Source: Labilithrix luteola
Lineage (GTDB): Bacteria; Myxococcota_A; Polyangia; Polyangiales; Polyangiaceae
Assembly: GCF_001263205.1 (NCBI RefSeq)
Contig: NZ_CP012333.1
Coordinates: forward strand, 6,376,501 to 6,440,500
Direction: 5' to 3'
Length of the DNA: 64,000 nucleotides
Numbering within the stretch: position 1 is the stretch's first letter; each line of letters opens with the position of its first letter. Below are positions 1 to 8,438 of this stretch, one piece after another. The notes under the pieces are model-generated. The model did not search any database, had not been told where the DNA came from, and saw only the letters and a program-made list of their open reading frames with translations. A program made the translations under genes and the position numbers.

Positions 1-33
1 CCAGCGTGGTTCACCCCCGCCGCCGAGCGATGT

Positions 34-1245
34 ATGACACGCGGCATGTCGAAGGCCTCACTCTCCACCCTTTTTCTCTTCGCCGCGGTCACGGTCACGG
101 CAACGGTCGTCGGGTGCAAGGAAGACAAGCCGAAGGAGACCCCCCCGCCGCCTCCGCCCCCTGCGGCCTCGGTGGCCAAGGCGGGCGCATGTTCGTCGGG
201 AGGCGGTGAGCTCACCGACCCCGTCTCGGCGCCGTTCTTCCCGAAGACGGTCGCCGGTTACTGCGTCGATCCGCAGGGCGAGGTGAAGACCTATGGCGAG
301 AAGGGCAAGCTCTCGATGGACGAGGTCTGCACGACCGCGTTCGACGGCGAGTGTGAGGTCTACAAGCGCTTCGGCCTGAAGCGCGTCGTGTCACTTCATT
401 ATGTGGACGGGAGCGGCAAGGGCGGCAGCGTCGAGGTGAACCTCTCGCAGTTCGCCGATCCCGCGAGCGCCTACGGCATGTACACGCTGCGCGTCGTCCC
501 GGCCGATCCGGTCGGTGAGTCGAGCCCGCGCGTGCTCGATGCCGGCGCGGCCGCAGCGTCGGGAACGGGACGCGCCTACGTCTGGCGTGGGCCGTACGTC
601 GCCGAGCTGCAGTACATCAACGAGCAGGAGTCGCCTGCCGAGCTCGCGAAGTCGTCCGACGCGATTCTCTCCGCGGTCGCCAAGGAGATCGGCGATCGGC
701 TCCCCGGACCGAAGGAGCTCCCCACCGCGGCGAAGGCGCTGCCGACGGCGCATCGCGTTCCGAATGGCATTCTCTTCTCGCCGAAGGACGTCCTCGGTGC
801 GACGAACGTTGGCCCCGCGGCCATGGGCTTCTACAAGGACGGCGACAAGCGCTGGCGCGTGCTGTCGATCGTGAAGGACGACGCCGACCAGGCCAAGGAC
901 GCCTTCAAGACGCTGAAGTCGAAGCCGGGCACCCTGCCGATCTCCGGCTTCGGTGACGAAGGCGCGCACATCGCCGTGCCGATCTCGGAAGGCGGCGGCG
1001 GCAAGGCGGCGGCCGGGCCGAAGGTGGAGTTCTTCATCGCCCGCAAGGGCAACGTCGTGTGGGGCGTCGGCGACGAAGAGTACGTCGTGCGCGAATCCAA
1101 GGACGACAAGGGCCGCGTCTCGAAGGAGGACGCGCAGACGCAGATGAAGGCGCTGCTTGCGGCCCCTGCGCCTACGGCGGGTTCGTCGTCGGCTTCGCCT
1201 GCGACGCCTTCTTCGGCCGCCCCGGCTTCTTCTTCGAAGAAATAG
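34..1245 (+). CDS. Lipoprotein, DUF6599-like
   Basis: This 403-residue protein has a classic lipoprotein signal: a basic start, a hydrophobic stretch and a VVGC lipobox with Cys28. It is therefore probably anchored in the cell envelope. A proline-rich linker follows, then a globular region (about 60-370) whose pattern (tracking of amount over a time-like module, conserved YGMY and GDEGA-type segments) resembles DUF6599. That family has no known function. The C-terminus is an Ala/Ser/Thr-rich low-complexity tail that overlaps the end of the convergent RNase HII-like gene by 74 bases. Two in-frame ATG codons (34 and 46) are possible starts, and neither has a strong ribosome site. The family assignment is tentative; the lipoprotein call is firm. 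Confidence 0.7.
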   Translation: MTRGMSKASLSTLFLFAAVTVTATVVGCKEDKPKETPPPPPPPAASVAKAGACSSGGGELTDPVSAPFFPKTVAGYCVDPQGEVKTYGEKGKLSMDEVCTTAFDGECEVYKRFGLKRVVSLHYVDGSGKGGSVEVNLSQFADPASAYGMYTLRVVPADPVGESSPRVLDAGAAAASGTGRAYVWRGPYVAELQYINEQESPAELAKSSDAILSAVAKEIGDRLPGPKELPTAAKALPTAHRVPNGILFSPKDVLGATNVGPAAMGFYKDGDKRWRVLSIVKDDADQAKDAFKTLKSKPGTLPISGFGDEGAHIAVPISEGGGGKAAAGPKVEFFIARKGNVVWGVGDEEYVVRESKDDKGRVSKEDAQTQMKALLAAPAPTAGSSSASPATPSSAAPASSSKK

Positions 1246-2323
1246 CCGCCGGCGCATCGGCCACGGTGACCTTCGGGTAGAGCGAAACGCGCTCGAAGCA
1301 GGCCTCCTCGATCCTCCGGTTCTTCCTGACGAGCGTGCTCGCCTCGATGAACCGGGTGGTCACCGGGTCGTGGTAGCCGCTGGCGTCCGGAAGGTCGGGA
1401 ATGTCGGCGCGGTGGTAACGCACCACGCGCCGCATGAGGTGGTCGCGCGCCCACTTGCCGACGAGCGAGGCGAGGCCGACGATGGCGGCGCTCTCGTCGG
1501 CGTCGCGGAGGAAGGCGAGGCGCCCGAGCCCGTGCACCTGGTATTCGCTGCGCGCGCGCGTCTCCATGAGCGTGGCGCGGAGCCAGCCGGCGAGCGGACC
1601 GAAGCGTTCACCGTAGAAGCCGAAGCCGCCGACCTTTCCGCAGAGCGCGTAGATGTCGGCGCCGCCTTCTTCGCGCGCGCGTAGAGCGAGTCGTTCCATC
1701 GTGTGGAGATCGACGTCGAAGCGCGAGAGCCCGCGTCCCGCCGCTTCGTTGAGGCGGCGCGTGCAAACGACCGCGACGCGAACGCTCCGAATGCGGACGC
1801 CCTTCTTCTCGAGTTTCTCGAGATCCTTCGCGCAGGCCTTCAGCGTGTCGTCCGTTGCGCCGAACGCTTCACCTTCGGTTCCCCAGCAGAGGTCGGCGTG
1901 GTGTCCGGGGCAGGGCTTACGAAGCGCCTCCTCGGGGTCGAGCATGATGTGGCCGAGGAGCTCCTGAGGCGTTCGTGCATTTCCGCCCGCGCGCGCAGAG
2001 ATGACACGGGCCCAGGCCTCGCCGAGAGCACTGTCGTCGAATGCAACGAGCTTCTTCGAATCGCCCATGCGCTTGGCGAACGAGCCACGGGTTTTCGAGG
2101 AGACCCACTTGGCGCCAGCCTCGTCGACCTCGGCCAGAACGCTCGTGACGATGAGCGGGCCGAGGCGAGGCCCCATGCCGTTTTCATCGATTCCGACGTA
2201 AAGGTTTCCAGTCCACGGCGGAGAGGTCTCCTGAGCCGTGTGTGAGCGGCTGCTCGAGGAGCCGGACTTTCGAGAGGCGGGGGGCACGGCAACGGCGCTA
2301 TCCTCGTCGGACTGCGGTTGCAA
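1172..2323 (-). CDS. RNase HII-like protein (divergent)
   Basis: This 383-residue protein carries the RNase H fold landmarks of RNase HII, which cuts the RNA strand of RNA/DNA hybrids. They are a GIDENGMGPRLGP motif at 44-56 (Asp46 and Glu47 match the first two metal ligands), a GDSKK motif at 87-91, an AAIVGLASLVGKWARD segment ending in Asp294, and a GYHDP segment near 317. The usual central acidic ligand seems to be missing: the corresponding strand reads YALCGKVGG, with Cys228 where Asp is expected. It is longer than typical RNase HII (about 200 residues), with a Ser-rich N-terminus and a Lys/Pro-rich tail. The frame opens at TTG 2323, just after an in-frame stop; a GTG at 2287 is an alternative start. 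It may be a paralogue with altered chemistry. Confidence 0.7.
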   Translation of the reverse strand: MQPQSDEDSAVAVPPASRKSGSSSSRSHTAQETSPPWTGNLYVGIDENGMGPRLGPLIVTSVLAEVDEAGAKWVSSKTRGSFAKRMGDSKKLVAFDDSALGEAWARVISARAGGNARTPQELLGHIMLDPEEALRKPCPGHHADLCWGTEGEAFGATDDTLKACAKDLEKLEKKGVRIRSVRVAVVCTRRLNEAAGRGLSRFDVDLHTMERLALRAREEGGADIYALCGKVGGFGFYGERFGPLAGWLRATLMETRARSEYQVHGLGRLAFLRDADESAAIVGLASLVGKWARDHLMRRVVRYHRADIPDLPDASGYHDPVTTRFIEASTLVRKNRRIEEACFERVSLYPKVTVADAPAAISSKKKPGRPKKASQAKPTTNPP

Positions 2324-2616
2324 GCATCACGCGCGTGCGACGCACGCGGTGGCCATGCGCGCGGTCGGTCGAGCGTCGGGAATGGTCACGCTCTCTTGCT
2401 TGCTTCACACAGCACGTGCGTTGCTACGAAGCGAGGCACGGGTTTCGCTTACCTCATCCCACACGGCAAAAGAGTGTGCGTCAAAAGCGTGTCCGAAGGT
2501 GACGGCCGTTGACGGATGGAAAACCGATGTTTAAGGTGCCCCGCCCTTCGGATCAGCGATGTACGCTCCGGGGCTAACCTCAGCCCTTGCCGAAGAAGGA
2601 CGAAGGCAGGTCGCGA
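2324..2616. other. Intergenic region with weak promoter candidate
   Basis: This 293-bp gap separates the divergent RNase HII-like and dksA genes, and no coding pattern is visible. A TTGACG hexamer at 2509-2514 followed 17 bp later by TAAGGT (2532-2537) could be a sigma-70 promoter for dksA, but the -10 match is poor. Nothing else stands out. Confidence 0.3.
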
Positions 2617-2979
2617 ATGAACAAGCAACAGCTCAAGAAGTTCAAGACGCTGCTCACCGAGAAGCGCGACGAAATCGTCAAGAAGGCGAAGCAGACGCTC
2701 GAGGAGGACATGGCCCTCGATGCGAACGACCTTCCGGACGAGATGGACCTCGCCTCGAGTGAGTATCTGCAGTCCTTCACGTTCCGTTTGCGCGGTCGTG
2801 AAAAGGTCTTCCTCGACAAGATCGAGAAGGCGCTGCGCAAGATCGAGGACGGGTCGTTCGGCACGTGTGAGGAGTGCGGCGAAGAAATTTCGACCAAGCG
2901 CCTCGAAGCACGTCCCGAGACCACGCTCTGCATCCGCTGCAAAGAGGATCAGGAGCGCATGGAGAAGGACTACACCTGA
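2617..2979 (+). CDS. dksA: DksA/TraR-family zinc-finger transcription factor
   Basis: DksA-type proteins enter the RNA polymerase secondary channel and, with ppGpp, reprogramme transcription in starvation. This 120-residue protein has the expected layout: an N-terminal helix, a long coiled-coil pair (about 10-80) with acidic residues at its tip, and a C-terminal four-cysteine zinc finger (CEECG and CIRC, 17 residues apart). The start at ATG 2617 has a purine-rich GGCAGG upstream. The frame also opens at a TTG at 2587, which is less likely. It is a single gene followed by a hairpin and then htpG. In myxobacteria DksA supports the stringent response and development, but nothing local shows that here. 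Confidence 0.9.
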   Translation: MNKQQLKKFKTLLTEKRDEIVKKAKQTLEEDMALDANDLPDEMDLASSEYLQSFTFRLRGREKVFLDKIEKALRKIEDGSFGTCEECGEEISTKRLEARPETTLCIRCKEDQERMEKDYT

Positions 2980-3083
2980 GCGTGTAACGCCGTCGCTTCG
3001 CGCGTGAGCCCAAGCCCGCGCGCGAAGGCATGACGGAATCAAAGCAGGCAGAGTCGAATCTGCCGATCAAGGTACGAAATCAT

Positions 3084-3112
3084 CGCCGCGTAGGAGCGCC
3101 TCCTGCGTGGCG
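3084..3112 (+). terminator. Strong hairpin between dksA and htpG
   Basis: A 13-position stem (3084-3096 with 3100-3112) closes on a 3-nt loop. It has eleven Watson-Crick pairs and two G-U pairs when read as plus-strand RNA. It is followed by ATGCTTGTTT, so it may end dksA transcription. It also lies 56 nt upstream of the htpG start, where a structured leader could matter. Two weaker hairpins precede it (2996-3027 and 3047-3064). Confidence 0.45.
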
Positions 3113-3168
3113 ATGCTTGTTTGGCGGCCTTCGCACAGTCTTGGCGTCGCCGCCGCGAGGTGAACGAT

Positions 3169-5031
3169 ATGGGCGAGCATCAGTTTCAGGCGGAGGTCGG
3201 TCGCGTCCTCTCGCTGGTCATCAATTCGCTCTACAGCAACAAAGAGATCTTCCTGCGTGAGCTCGTGTCGAACGCTTCGGACGCGCTCGACAAGCTCCGG
3301 TTCCGTTCGATCACCGAGCCGGCGCTGCTGGAAGGTGACTCGTCGCTGGTGATTCGGCTCAAGGCCGATCGCGAACGCGGCGTCCTCGTCATCGAAGACA
3401 CGGGCGTCGGCATGACGGAGGCGGAGCTCGTCGAGAACCTCGGAACCGTCGCGCGTTCCGGTTCGCAGGCGTTCGTGCAGAAGCTGGAAGAGGCGCAGAA
3501 GAAAGACGTCTCCATCATCGGCCAGTTCGGCGTCGGCTTTTACAGCGCTTACCTCGTCGCCGATCGCGTCGAGGTTGTCTCGCGCGCAGCCGGAACCGAC
3601 AAGGCGTGGCGCTGGTCGTCGTCGGGCAAAGACACGTTCGACGTCGAGCCGGCGGAGCGCGCGTCGCGCGGCACGTCGATCGAGCTGCACCTCAAGGAAG
3701 ACCAGAAGAACCTCCTCGACGAGTGGGCGCTGCGCGATCTCGTGCGCCGCTACTCGGATTACCTCGCGTACCCGATCGAGCTCGAATCGGTGAAAGACGG
3801 CGAGATCAAGCGCGAGACGCTGAACAAGGCGAGCGCGCTCTGGCAGCGTTCGAAGAGCGAGATCACGGACGAGCAGTACGACGACCTCTATCGACACCTG
3901 ACGCACGACTTCGAAGCCCCGCTTGCACGCACGCACTTCCGCGTCGAGGGAACGCTCGACGTGGTCGGTCTGTTGTGGGTGCCCAAGCACCCTCCCTTCG
4001 ATCTCGACGATCCGCGGCGCCGTCACGGCGTGCAGCTCTTCGTGAAGCGCGTCCTCGTCATGGACGACTGCGACGCCGTTCTCCCGCAGTGGCTTCGCTT
4101 CATGCGCGGCGTGGTCGACTCCGAAGACTTGCCGCTCAACGTGTCGCGCGAGCTGCTCCAGGAATCGAACACGCTCAAGACCATCAAAAAGCAGGTCACG
4201 AAGCGCGTCGTCGACTTGCTCGACGAGGTCGCGAAGGACAAGCCGGAGGACTACAAAACCCTCTGGAACGCGTTCGGGCGCATTCTGAAGGAAGGCCTCG
4301 TCGTCGACGCCGACTGGAAAGATCGCTTGGCGAAGCTGACGCGCTGGCCGAGCACGGGCGGTGAAGAGCCGATCTCGCTCGAGGCGTACGTCTCCGGCAT
4401 GAAAGAGGGCCAGGAGGCCATCTATTACGTGACCGGCGAATCGCGCGACGCGCTCGCGGGCTCACCGTACCTCGAGGCCTTGCGCGCACGCGGCTACGAC
4501 GTCCTCCTCATGACGGACGCCGTGGACACCTGGGCGGCCGAGGCCATCGCGGAGTTCGACGGCAAAAAGCTCGTCAACGCGATGAGCGCGAACGTCGCGC
4601 TTCCGAAGACGGAAGAGGAAACCAAGAAGACGGAGGAGGCGGCGAAAGATCTGGCGCCGCTGCTCGACGTCGCGAAGAAGGCGCTCGAGGGCAAGGTTCT
4701 CGATGTCCGCTTGTCGAGCCGCCTCACGGACTCGCCGGCGTGCCTCGTGCTCGCCACAGGGGCGATGCCCGCGCACCTCGAGAAGGTCCTCCGCCAGAGC
4801 GGCAAGGACGTCTCGCGTGGAAAGCGCGAGCTCGAGCTCAACCCGACGCACCCGGTGGTGCAGAAGCTGGCGGAGACGGCGAAGGCGTCACCGTCCGATG
4901 CGCGCCTCAGCGACTGGTTGGTCGTCCTCTACGAGCAGTCGCTCCTCGCCGAAGGAAGCCCGCTCGAAGATCCGAACGGCTTCGCGCGCCGCCTCACGTC
5001 GCTGCTCTCCCAGGCCGTCGCCGCCACCTGA
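3169..5031 (+). CDS. htpG: Chaperone protein HtpG (Hsp90)
   Basis: This is the cytosolic ATP-dependent Hsp90 chaperone, 620 residues and of normal family length. The N-terminal GHKL ATPase domain shows the expected motifs: [19 protein letters not shown] near the start, the DTGVGMT motif that binds the adenine, and [15 protein letters not shown] for the lid. Middle and C-terminal dimerisation domains follow ([16 protein letters not shown] segment, here NVSRELLQ). The start chosen is ATG 3169, preceded by GAGGTGAAC at good spacing; an in-frame TTG at 3121 has no site. It appears monocistronic and converges on the molybdenum hydroxylase operon. No CIRCE element was seen upstream, so HrcA control is not supported. 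Confidence 0.95.
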
Positions 5032-5049
5032 GGAATTCTCGGGTTGCCA

Positions 5050-5107
5050 CCGAACCTCCGGACTTCGCGCTACGGGCGAGCCGAGCGAAGGAGCACCGGG
5101 GGTTCGG
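5050..5107. terminator. Hairpin between convergent htpG and mocA-like genes
   Basis: Arms at 5050-5061 and 5096-5107 pair at 11 of 12 positions, with a second CTTCGC/GCGAAG pairing inside the loop. The structure spans the end of the minus-strand gene and the 38-bp gap. No clear U-run follows on either strand, so terminator function is inferred from position. Confidence 0.4.
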
Positions 5108-5696
5108 GGCAGTCGGTGGGGACGTCGTAGTCCGCGAGGACCGTAGGATCGTCGACGGCCACGCGCACGCGGCGTTCTCCAGCGTCGTTGAGAACGCGAT
5201 CGAGTCGCGGCGCCGACGTGGCCGAAGCGTAGACGGCGAGAAGCTCGCCTCGGACGACGACCGGGTGGCCGCCTCGTCCTCGAAAGACGGGCGTTGCGGC
5301 TACGGCCCCGCGTTCGACCGCGCCGAGAAGCGACTGGAGCGTTGCTGGCGCGACCGGCAGCATGTCGACCGGCGTGACGACGACGTGCGCGCTCGGGCGA
5401 TCTTCGATGGCCAAATAGTCGAACGCCACGGCGAGGGATTCGGCCTGCGTGCGCGTGGACGCCACGAGGATACGAAGGCGAGCGCGAAGCTCGCTCGACG
5501 ATGTGACGAACAGCCGCTCGACGTCGCGCGCATCGGCAGGACGGACGACCACGGCAATCGTGCTGCAGTTTGTTTCGTGTAATGCGCATGCATGCCGATC
5601 GGCGAGCGGACGGCCTCCGAGCCGCAGCAGTGCTTTCGAGCAGCCCATTCGCCGACCTTCGCCGGCCGCCAGCACGATGCCGATGCGCTCTGTCAT
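5070..5696 (-). CDS. MocA-like molybdenum cofactor cytidylyltransferase
   Basis: This 208-residue NTP-transferase starts with the signature LAAGEGRRMGCSKALL, the nucleotide-binding loop of the MobA/MocA family. It also has a VVVTPVDMLP segment giving the metal-binding Asp, and RGGHPVVV, typical of MocA. MocA converts Mo-molybdopterin plus CTP to the cytosine dinucleotide cofactor needed by xanthine-oxidase-family enzymes. The gene starts inside the stop codon of the upstream molybdopterin subunit (ATGA overlap, 5693-5696), so a dedicated cofactor-maturation role for that enzyme is a sound inference. The ATG at 5696 is preferred over a much longer frame that reads through the antisense of the neighbour. 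The specific nucleotide (CTP or GTP) is inferred from context. Confidence 0.85.
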   Translation of the reverse strand: MTERIGIVLAAGEGRRMGCSKALLRLGGRPLADRHACALHETNCSTIAVVVRPADARDVERLFVTSSSELRARLRILVASTRTQAESLAVAFDYLAIEDRPSAHVVVTPVDMLPVAPATLQSLLGAVERGAVAATPVFRGRGGHPVVVRGELLAVYASATSAPRLDRVLNDAGERRVRVAVDDPTVLADYDVPTDCPEPPVLLRSARP

Positions 5697-7975
5697 ACCG
5701 GCAGTGTCCGGATGATGGGAAGGTCGCGCACGCGCGTCCCGGTCAGCGCGAAGATCGCGTTGGCGGCCGCCGGAGCGACGGGGGGCACTCCAGGCTCGCC
5801 GACGCCGCCCGAGAGGGCGCTGCTCTGGACGATGTCGACGTGGATCTTCTTCGGTGCTTCGCCGATGCGCATGAGCCGGTAGTCGCGGAAATTGCCTTGC
5901 TCGGTGGCTCCGTTCTTCATCGTGATCTCGCCGTAGAACGCGTGCGACAGAGCGAAGATCACCGCGCCCTCGAATTGGGAGCGCACGCGCTCGAGATTCA
6001 CGATGACGCCCGGATCGGCCACGCTCCACACCTCGTCGACGCGAATGCGGTCGCCGGGGCCGCGAATGACCGAAACCACGACGGCCGCGTAGGTGAGGAA
6101 GCTCCGGTGGACAGCGAGGCCGAAGTAGCGGCCGTCGCTCTTGCGATGTTGCCAGCGGCACTGCTCGGTGACGCGCTCGATGACGCGGCGGTAGCGACCG
6201 ACGTCGATCGGATGCTGATCGAGCGACTGACCATAGTTCGGCAGGGCGTCGACCCCGAGCTCTTTGGTGCCGACGATGCGGGGCGGGCCGAGGATGTCGA
6301 GCAAGTTGTCGCGCGGGTCGAGGTTGCGCGCGAAGGCGAGCTCGTCGATGAAGCTCTGTACGGCGAACGCGTGATAGATGTTCGCCACCGAGCGCAGCCA
6401 ACCGATGCGCACGTAGGCGTGGGCCTCCACGTTCTCGGCGCGCACGTTGGGGATGGCGAGTGGAACGTCGAGTACGCCCTGCTGCAGCTCGCCGACCTCC
6501 GACGAGTTCGTGGCCTTGAAGAGCGAGGGGATGGGGGGATAAGCCGTGCGATGCTCCCACGCGATGACCTTGCCGGCGTCGTCGAGGCCTGCCTCGAGCC
6601 GCTGCATGCTGACCGTGTGGTAGTAGTCGTGCTGCACGTCGTCTTCGCGGGTCCATTGCAAGCGAACGGGCGCGCCCACGGCACGCGAGACGAGGGCCGC
6701 CTCGGCCACGTAGTCCGGCATCGATTTGCGACCGAAGCCTCCGCCGAGCAGGGTGACGTGGATCGTGACCTTGCTCTCGTCGAGCCCGAGCGCCCTGGCT
6801 ACTTCGGTACGGGCGGCCTGCGGGTTCTGCGTGGCTGCCCACGCCTCGCACGACGTCGCGTCGGCGCGGGCAATCGCAGCAGGAGGCTCCATCGTCGCAT
6901 GGGCGAGGTGGGGCACGTAATAGACGGCGTCGATGCGACGCTTCGAGTTGGCGATCGCCGCGGGCGCGTCGCCCACGTTGCGCACGACCCGGCCAGGAGA
7001 TTGAACGTCCTCCAGAAGCTTCTGCCGGAACGCGCGCGAATCGTAGGTGCCGTTCTCGCCCGGCTCCCACGCGATGTCGAGCTGCGAGCGGCCGCGCATC
7101 GCCGACCAGGTGTCGGTCGCGACGACGGCCACGCCGCCGAGCGCTTGGAAGGCGTAGGGCGGCTTGGGGACGGGGAGAGGCACGACGCGCTTCACCCCGG
7201 CAACGGCGAGAGCTTTGGAGTCGTCGTAGCGCGCGACTTTCCCGCCGACGGTCTTCGGGCGTGCCACCACCGCCACGAGCATTCCTGGAAGTTTGACGTC
7301 GGCGCCGTAGATGGCGCGACCGGTGACGATGTCGGGGCCATCGACGAGCGGAAGTGCCTTGCCGACGTGGCGGAGCTCCGAATTCGGACGCAGCTGGATG
7401 TCCGTCCTCTTCGGCAGCGGAAGCTTCGCCGCGGCGGTGGCGAGCTCTCCGAATCCGAGCGAGCGCTTGCTGGCGTCGTGGAAGACGGCGTGGTCACGTG
7501 CATCGCAGCTCGCCGCGAGAACGCCCCATTTCTTCGCCGCAGCCGCGACGAGCATCATGCGGGCGGCGGCGCCCACGCTTCGGAGCGCGTCGTAGAAGCC
7601 GCGTACGCTGTGCGAACCGTCGGTGTTCTGATCGCCGTAAGCTTTGTCGCCGTCGGCCTGGACGATCTTCACGTGGGCCATGTCGGCGCCCATCTCGTCG
7701 GCGATGAGGACGGGGAGCGAGCTACGAACGCCTTGACCCATCTCCGAGCGCGCGCAGACGATGCTCACGAGACCGTCGGGAGCAACGTGGACGAAGAGGT
7801 TCGGTCGAAACCCTTGGCCGGCGTCGAGCGTCTTCTTCTCGGCCTCCTTGTCGACCGGATTGGGCTTGGCAGGTTCCTCGGCATGCGCGAACGAGCCGAG
7901 CGCGAGGCCGGCGGTTCCGAAGCCGAGGCCCAGCAAGAACGAACGGCGAAGCAGCTGGATCGAGGTCGTGCTCAT
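5693..7975 (-). CDS. Periplasmic molybdopterin subunit, isoquinoline 1-oxidoreductase beta-like
   Basis: This 760-residue large subunit belongs to the xanthine oxidase/aldehyde oxidase molybdenum hydroxylases, IorB subgroup, which hydroxylate N-heterocycles or oxidise aldehydes. A Tat signal is present (Arg10-Arg11-Ser-Phe-Leu, hydrophobic stretch, AHA cleavage site), so the folded enzyme should be exported to the periplasm. Cofactor-binding segments include ARSEMGQGVRSSL, GGGFGRKSMPDYVAEAA and the C-terminal GVGEPGVPPVAPA loop, which carries the catalytic Glu of the family. One base separates it from the upstream 2Fe-2S gene, and its stop overlaps the MocA-like start. Electrons probably flow to the 2Fe-2S subunit and then to the operon's cytochrome c lipoprotein. 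The substrate cannot be told from sequence. Confidence 0.88.
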   Translation of the reverse strand: MSTTSIQLLRRSFLLGLGFGTAGLALGSFAHAEEPAKPNPVDKEAEKKTLDAGQGFRPNLFVHVAPDGLVSIVCARSEMGQGVRSSLPVLIADEMGADMAHVKIVQADGDKAYGDQNTDGSHSVRGFYDALRSVGAAARMMLVAAAAKKWGVLAASCDARDHAVFHDASKRSLGFGELATAAAKLPLPKRTDIQLRPNSELRHVGKALPLVDGPDIVTGRAIYGADVKLPGMLVAVVARPKTVGGKVARYDDSKALAVAGVKRVVPLPVPKPPYAFQALGGVAVVATDTWSAMRGRSQLDIAWEPGENGTYDSRAFRQKLLEDVQSPGRVVRNVGDAPAAIANSKRRIDAVYYVPHLAHATMEPPAAIARADATSCEAWAATQNPQAARTEVARALGLDESKVTIHVTLLGGGFGRKSMPDYVAEAALVSRAVGAPVRLQWTREDDVQHDYYHTVSMQRLEAGLDDAGKVIAWEHRTAYPPIPSLFKATNSSEVGELQQGVLDVPLAIPNVRAENVEAHAYVRIGWLRSVANIYHAFAVQSFIDELAFARNLDPRDNLLDILGPPRIVGTKELGVDALPNYGQSLDQHPIDVGRYRRVIERVTEQCRWQHRKSDGRYFGLAVHRSFLTYAAVVVSVIRGPGDRIRVDEVWSVADPGVIVNLERVRSQFEGAVIFALSHAFYGEITMKNGATEQGNFRDYRLMRIGEAPKKIHVDIVQSSALSGGVGEPGVPPVAPAAANAIFALTGTRVRDLPIIRTLPV

Positions 7976-7976
7976 G

Positions 7977-8438
7977 TCACTCCCCGGTGATGCCCGCGGC
8001 CTTCTTCACGGCGGCGCGAATGCGTACGTAAGTCCCGCAGCGGCAAAGGTTGCCCGCCATCGACTCGTCGATCTGCGCGTCGATCGGCTTCGGATTCTTC
8101 GCGAGGAGAGCGGCGGCGGTCATGATCTGTCCGGACTGACAGAAGCCGCACTGAGGCACGGCGAGATCGAGCCACGCCTTCTGGACAGGGTGCGAGCCGT
8201 CCGTCGACAGCCCCTCGATGGTGGTGACGGTCTTGCCCGCGGCTCGACGCATGGGGAGCACGCAGGTGCGTACGGCCTCGCCGTCGAGGTGGACGACGCA
8301 TGCTCCACACAGCGCCTGCCCGCAACCGTACTTGGTGCCCGTCAGGCCGAGGACGTCACGCAAGACCCAGAGGAGCGGCATCTCCGGATCGACGTCGAGG
8401 TCGTGATCGACACCATTCACGCGTACGCGAATGCTCAT
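7977..8438 (-). CDS. 2Fe-2S subunit, isoquinoline 1-oxidoreductase alpha-like
   Basis: This 153-residue electron-transfer subunit partners the molybdopterin protein. It has the N-terminal plant-type ferredoxin domain with Cys39, Cys44, Cys47 and Cys59, then the helical second [2Fe-2S] domain with QCGFCQSG (Cys97, Cys100) and NLCRCGTY (Cys132, Cys134). Length and all eight ligands match the CoxS/IorA family. It has no signal peptide of its own, so it should be carried out by the Tat signal of the large subunit. The ATG at 8438 sits inside the stop of the upstream cytochrome gene (ATGA), which argues for translational coupling. Confidence 0.9.
   Translation of the reverse strand: MSIRVRVNGVDHDLDVDPEMPLLWVLRDVLGLTGTKYGCGQALCGACVVHLDGEAVRTCVLPMRRAAGKTVTTIEGLSTDGSHPVQKAWLDLAVPQCGFCQSGQIMTAAALLAKNPKPIDAQIDESMAGNLCRCGTYVRIRAAVKKAAGITGE

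Noticed and set aside
3041..3070. tRNA T-arm-like sequence (GTCGAATC flanked by a short stem)
   Set aside because: No anticodon arm, acceptor stem or CCA nearby, and the loop lacks one T. It is only a 6-bp hairpin.
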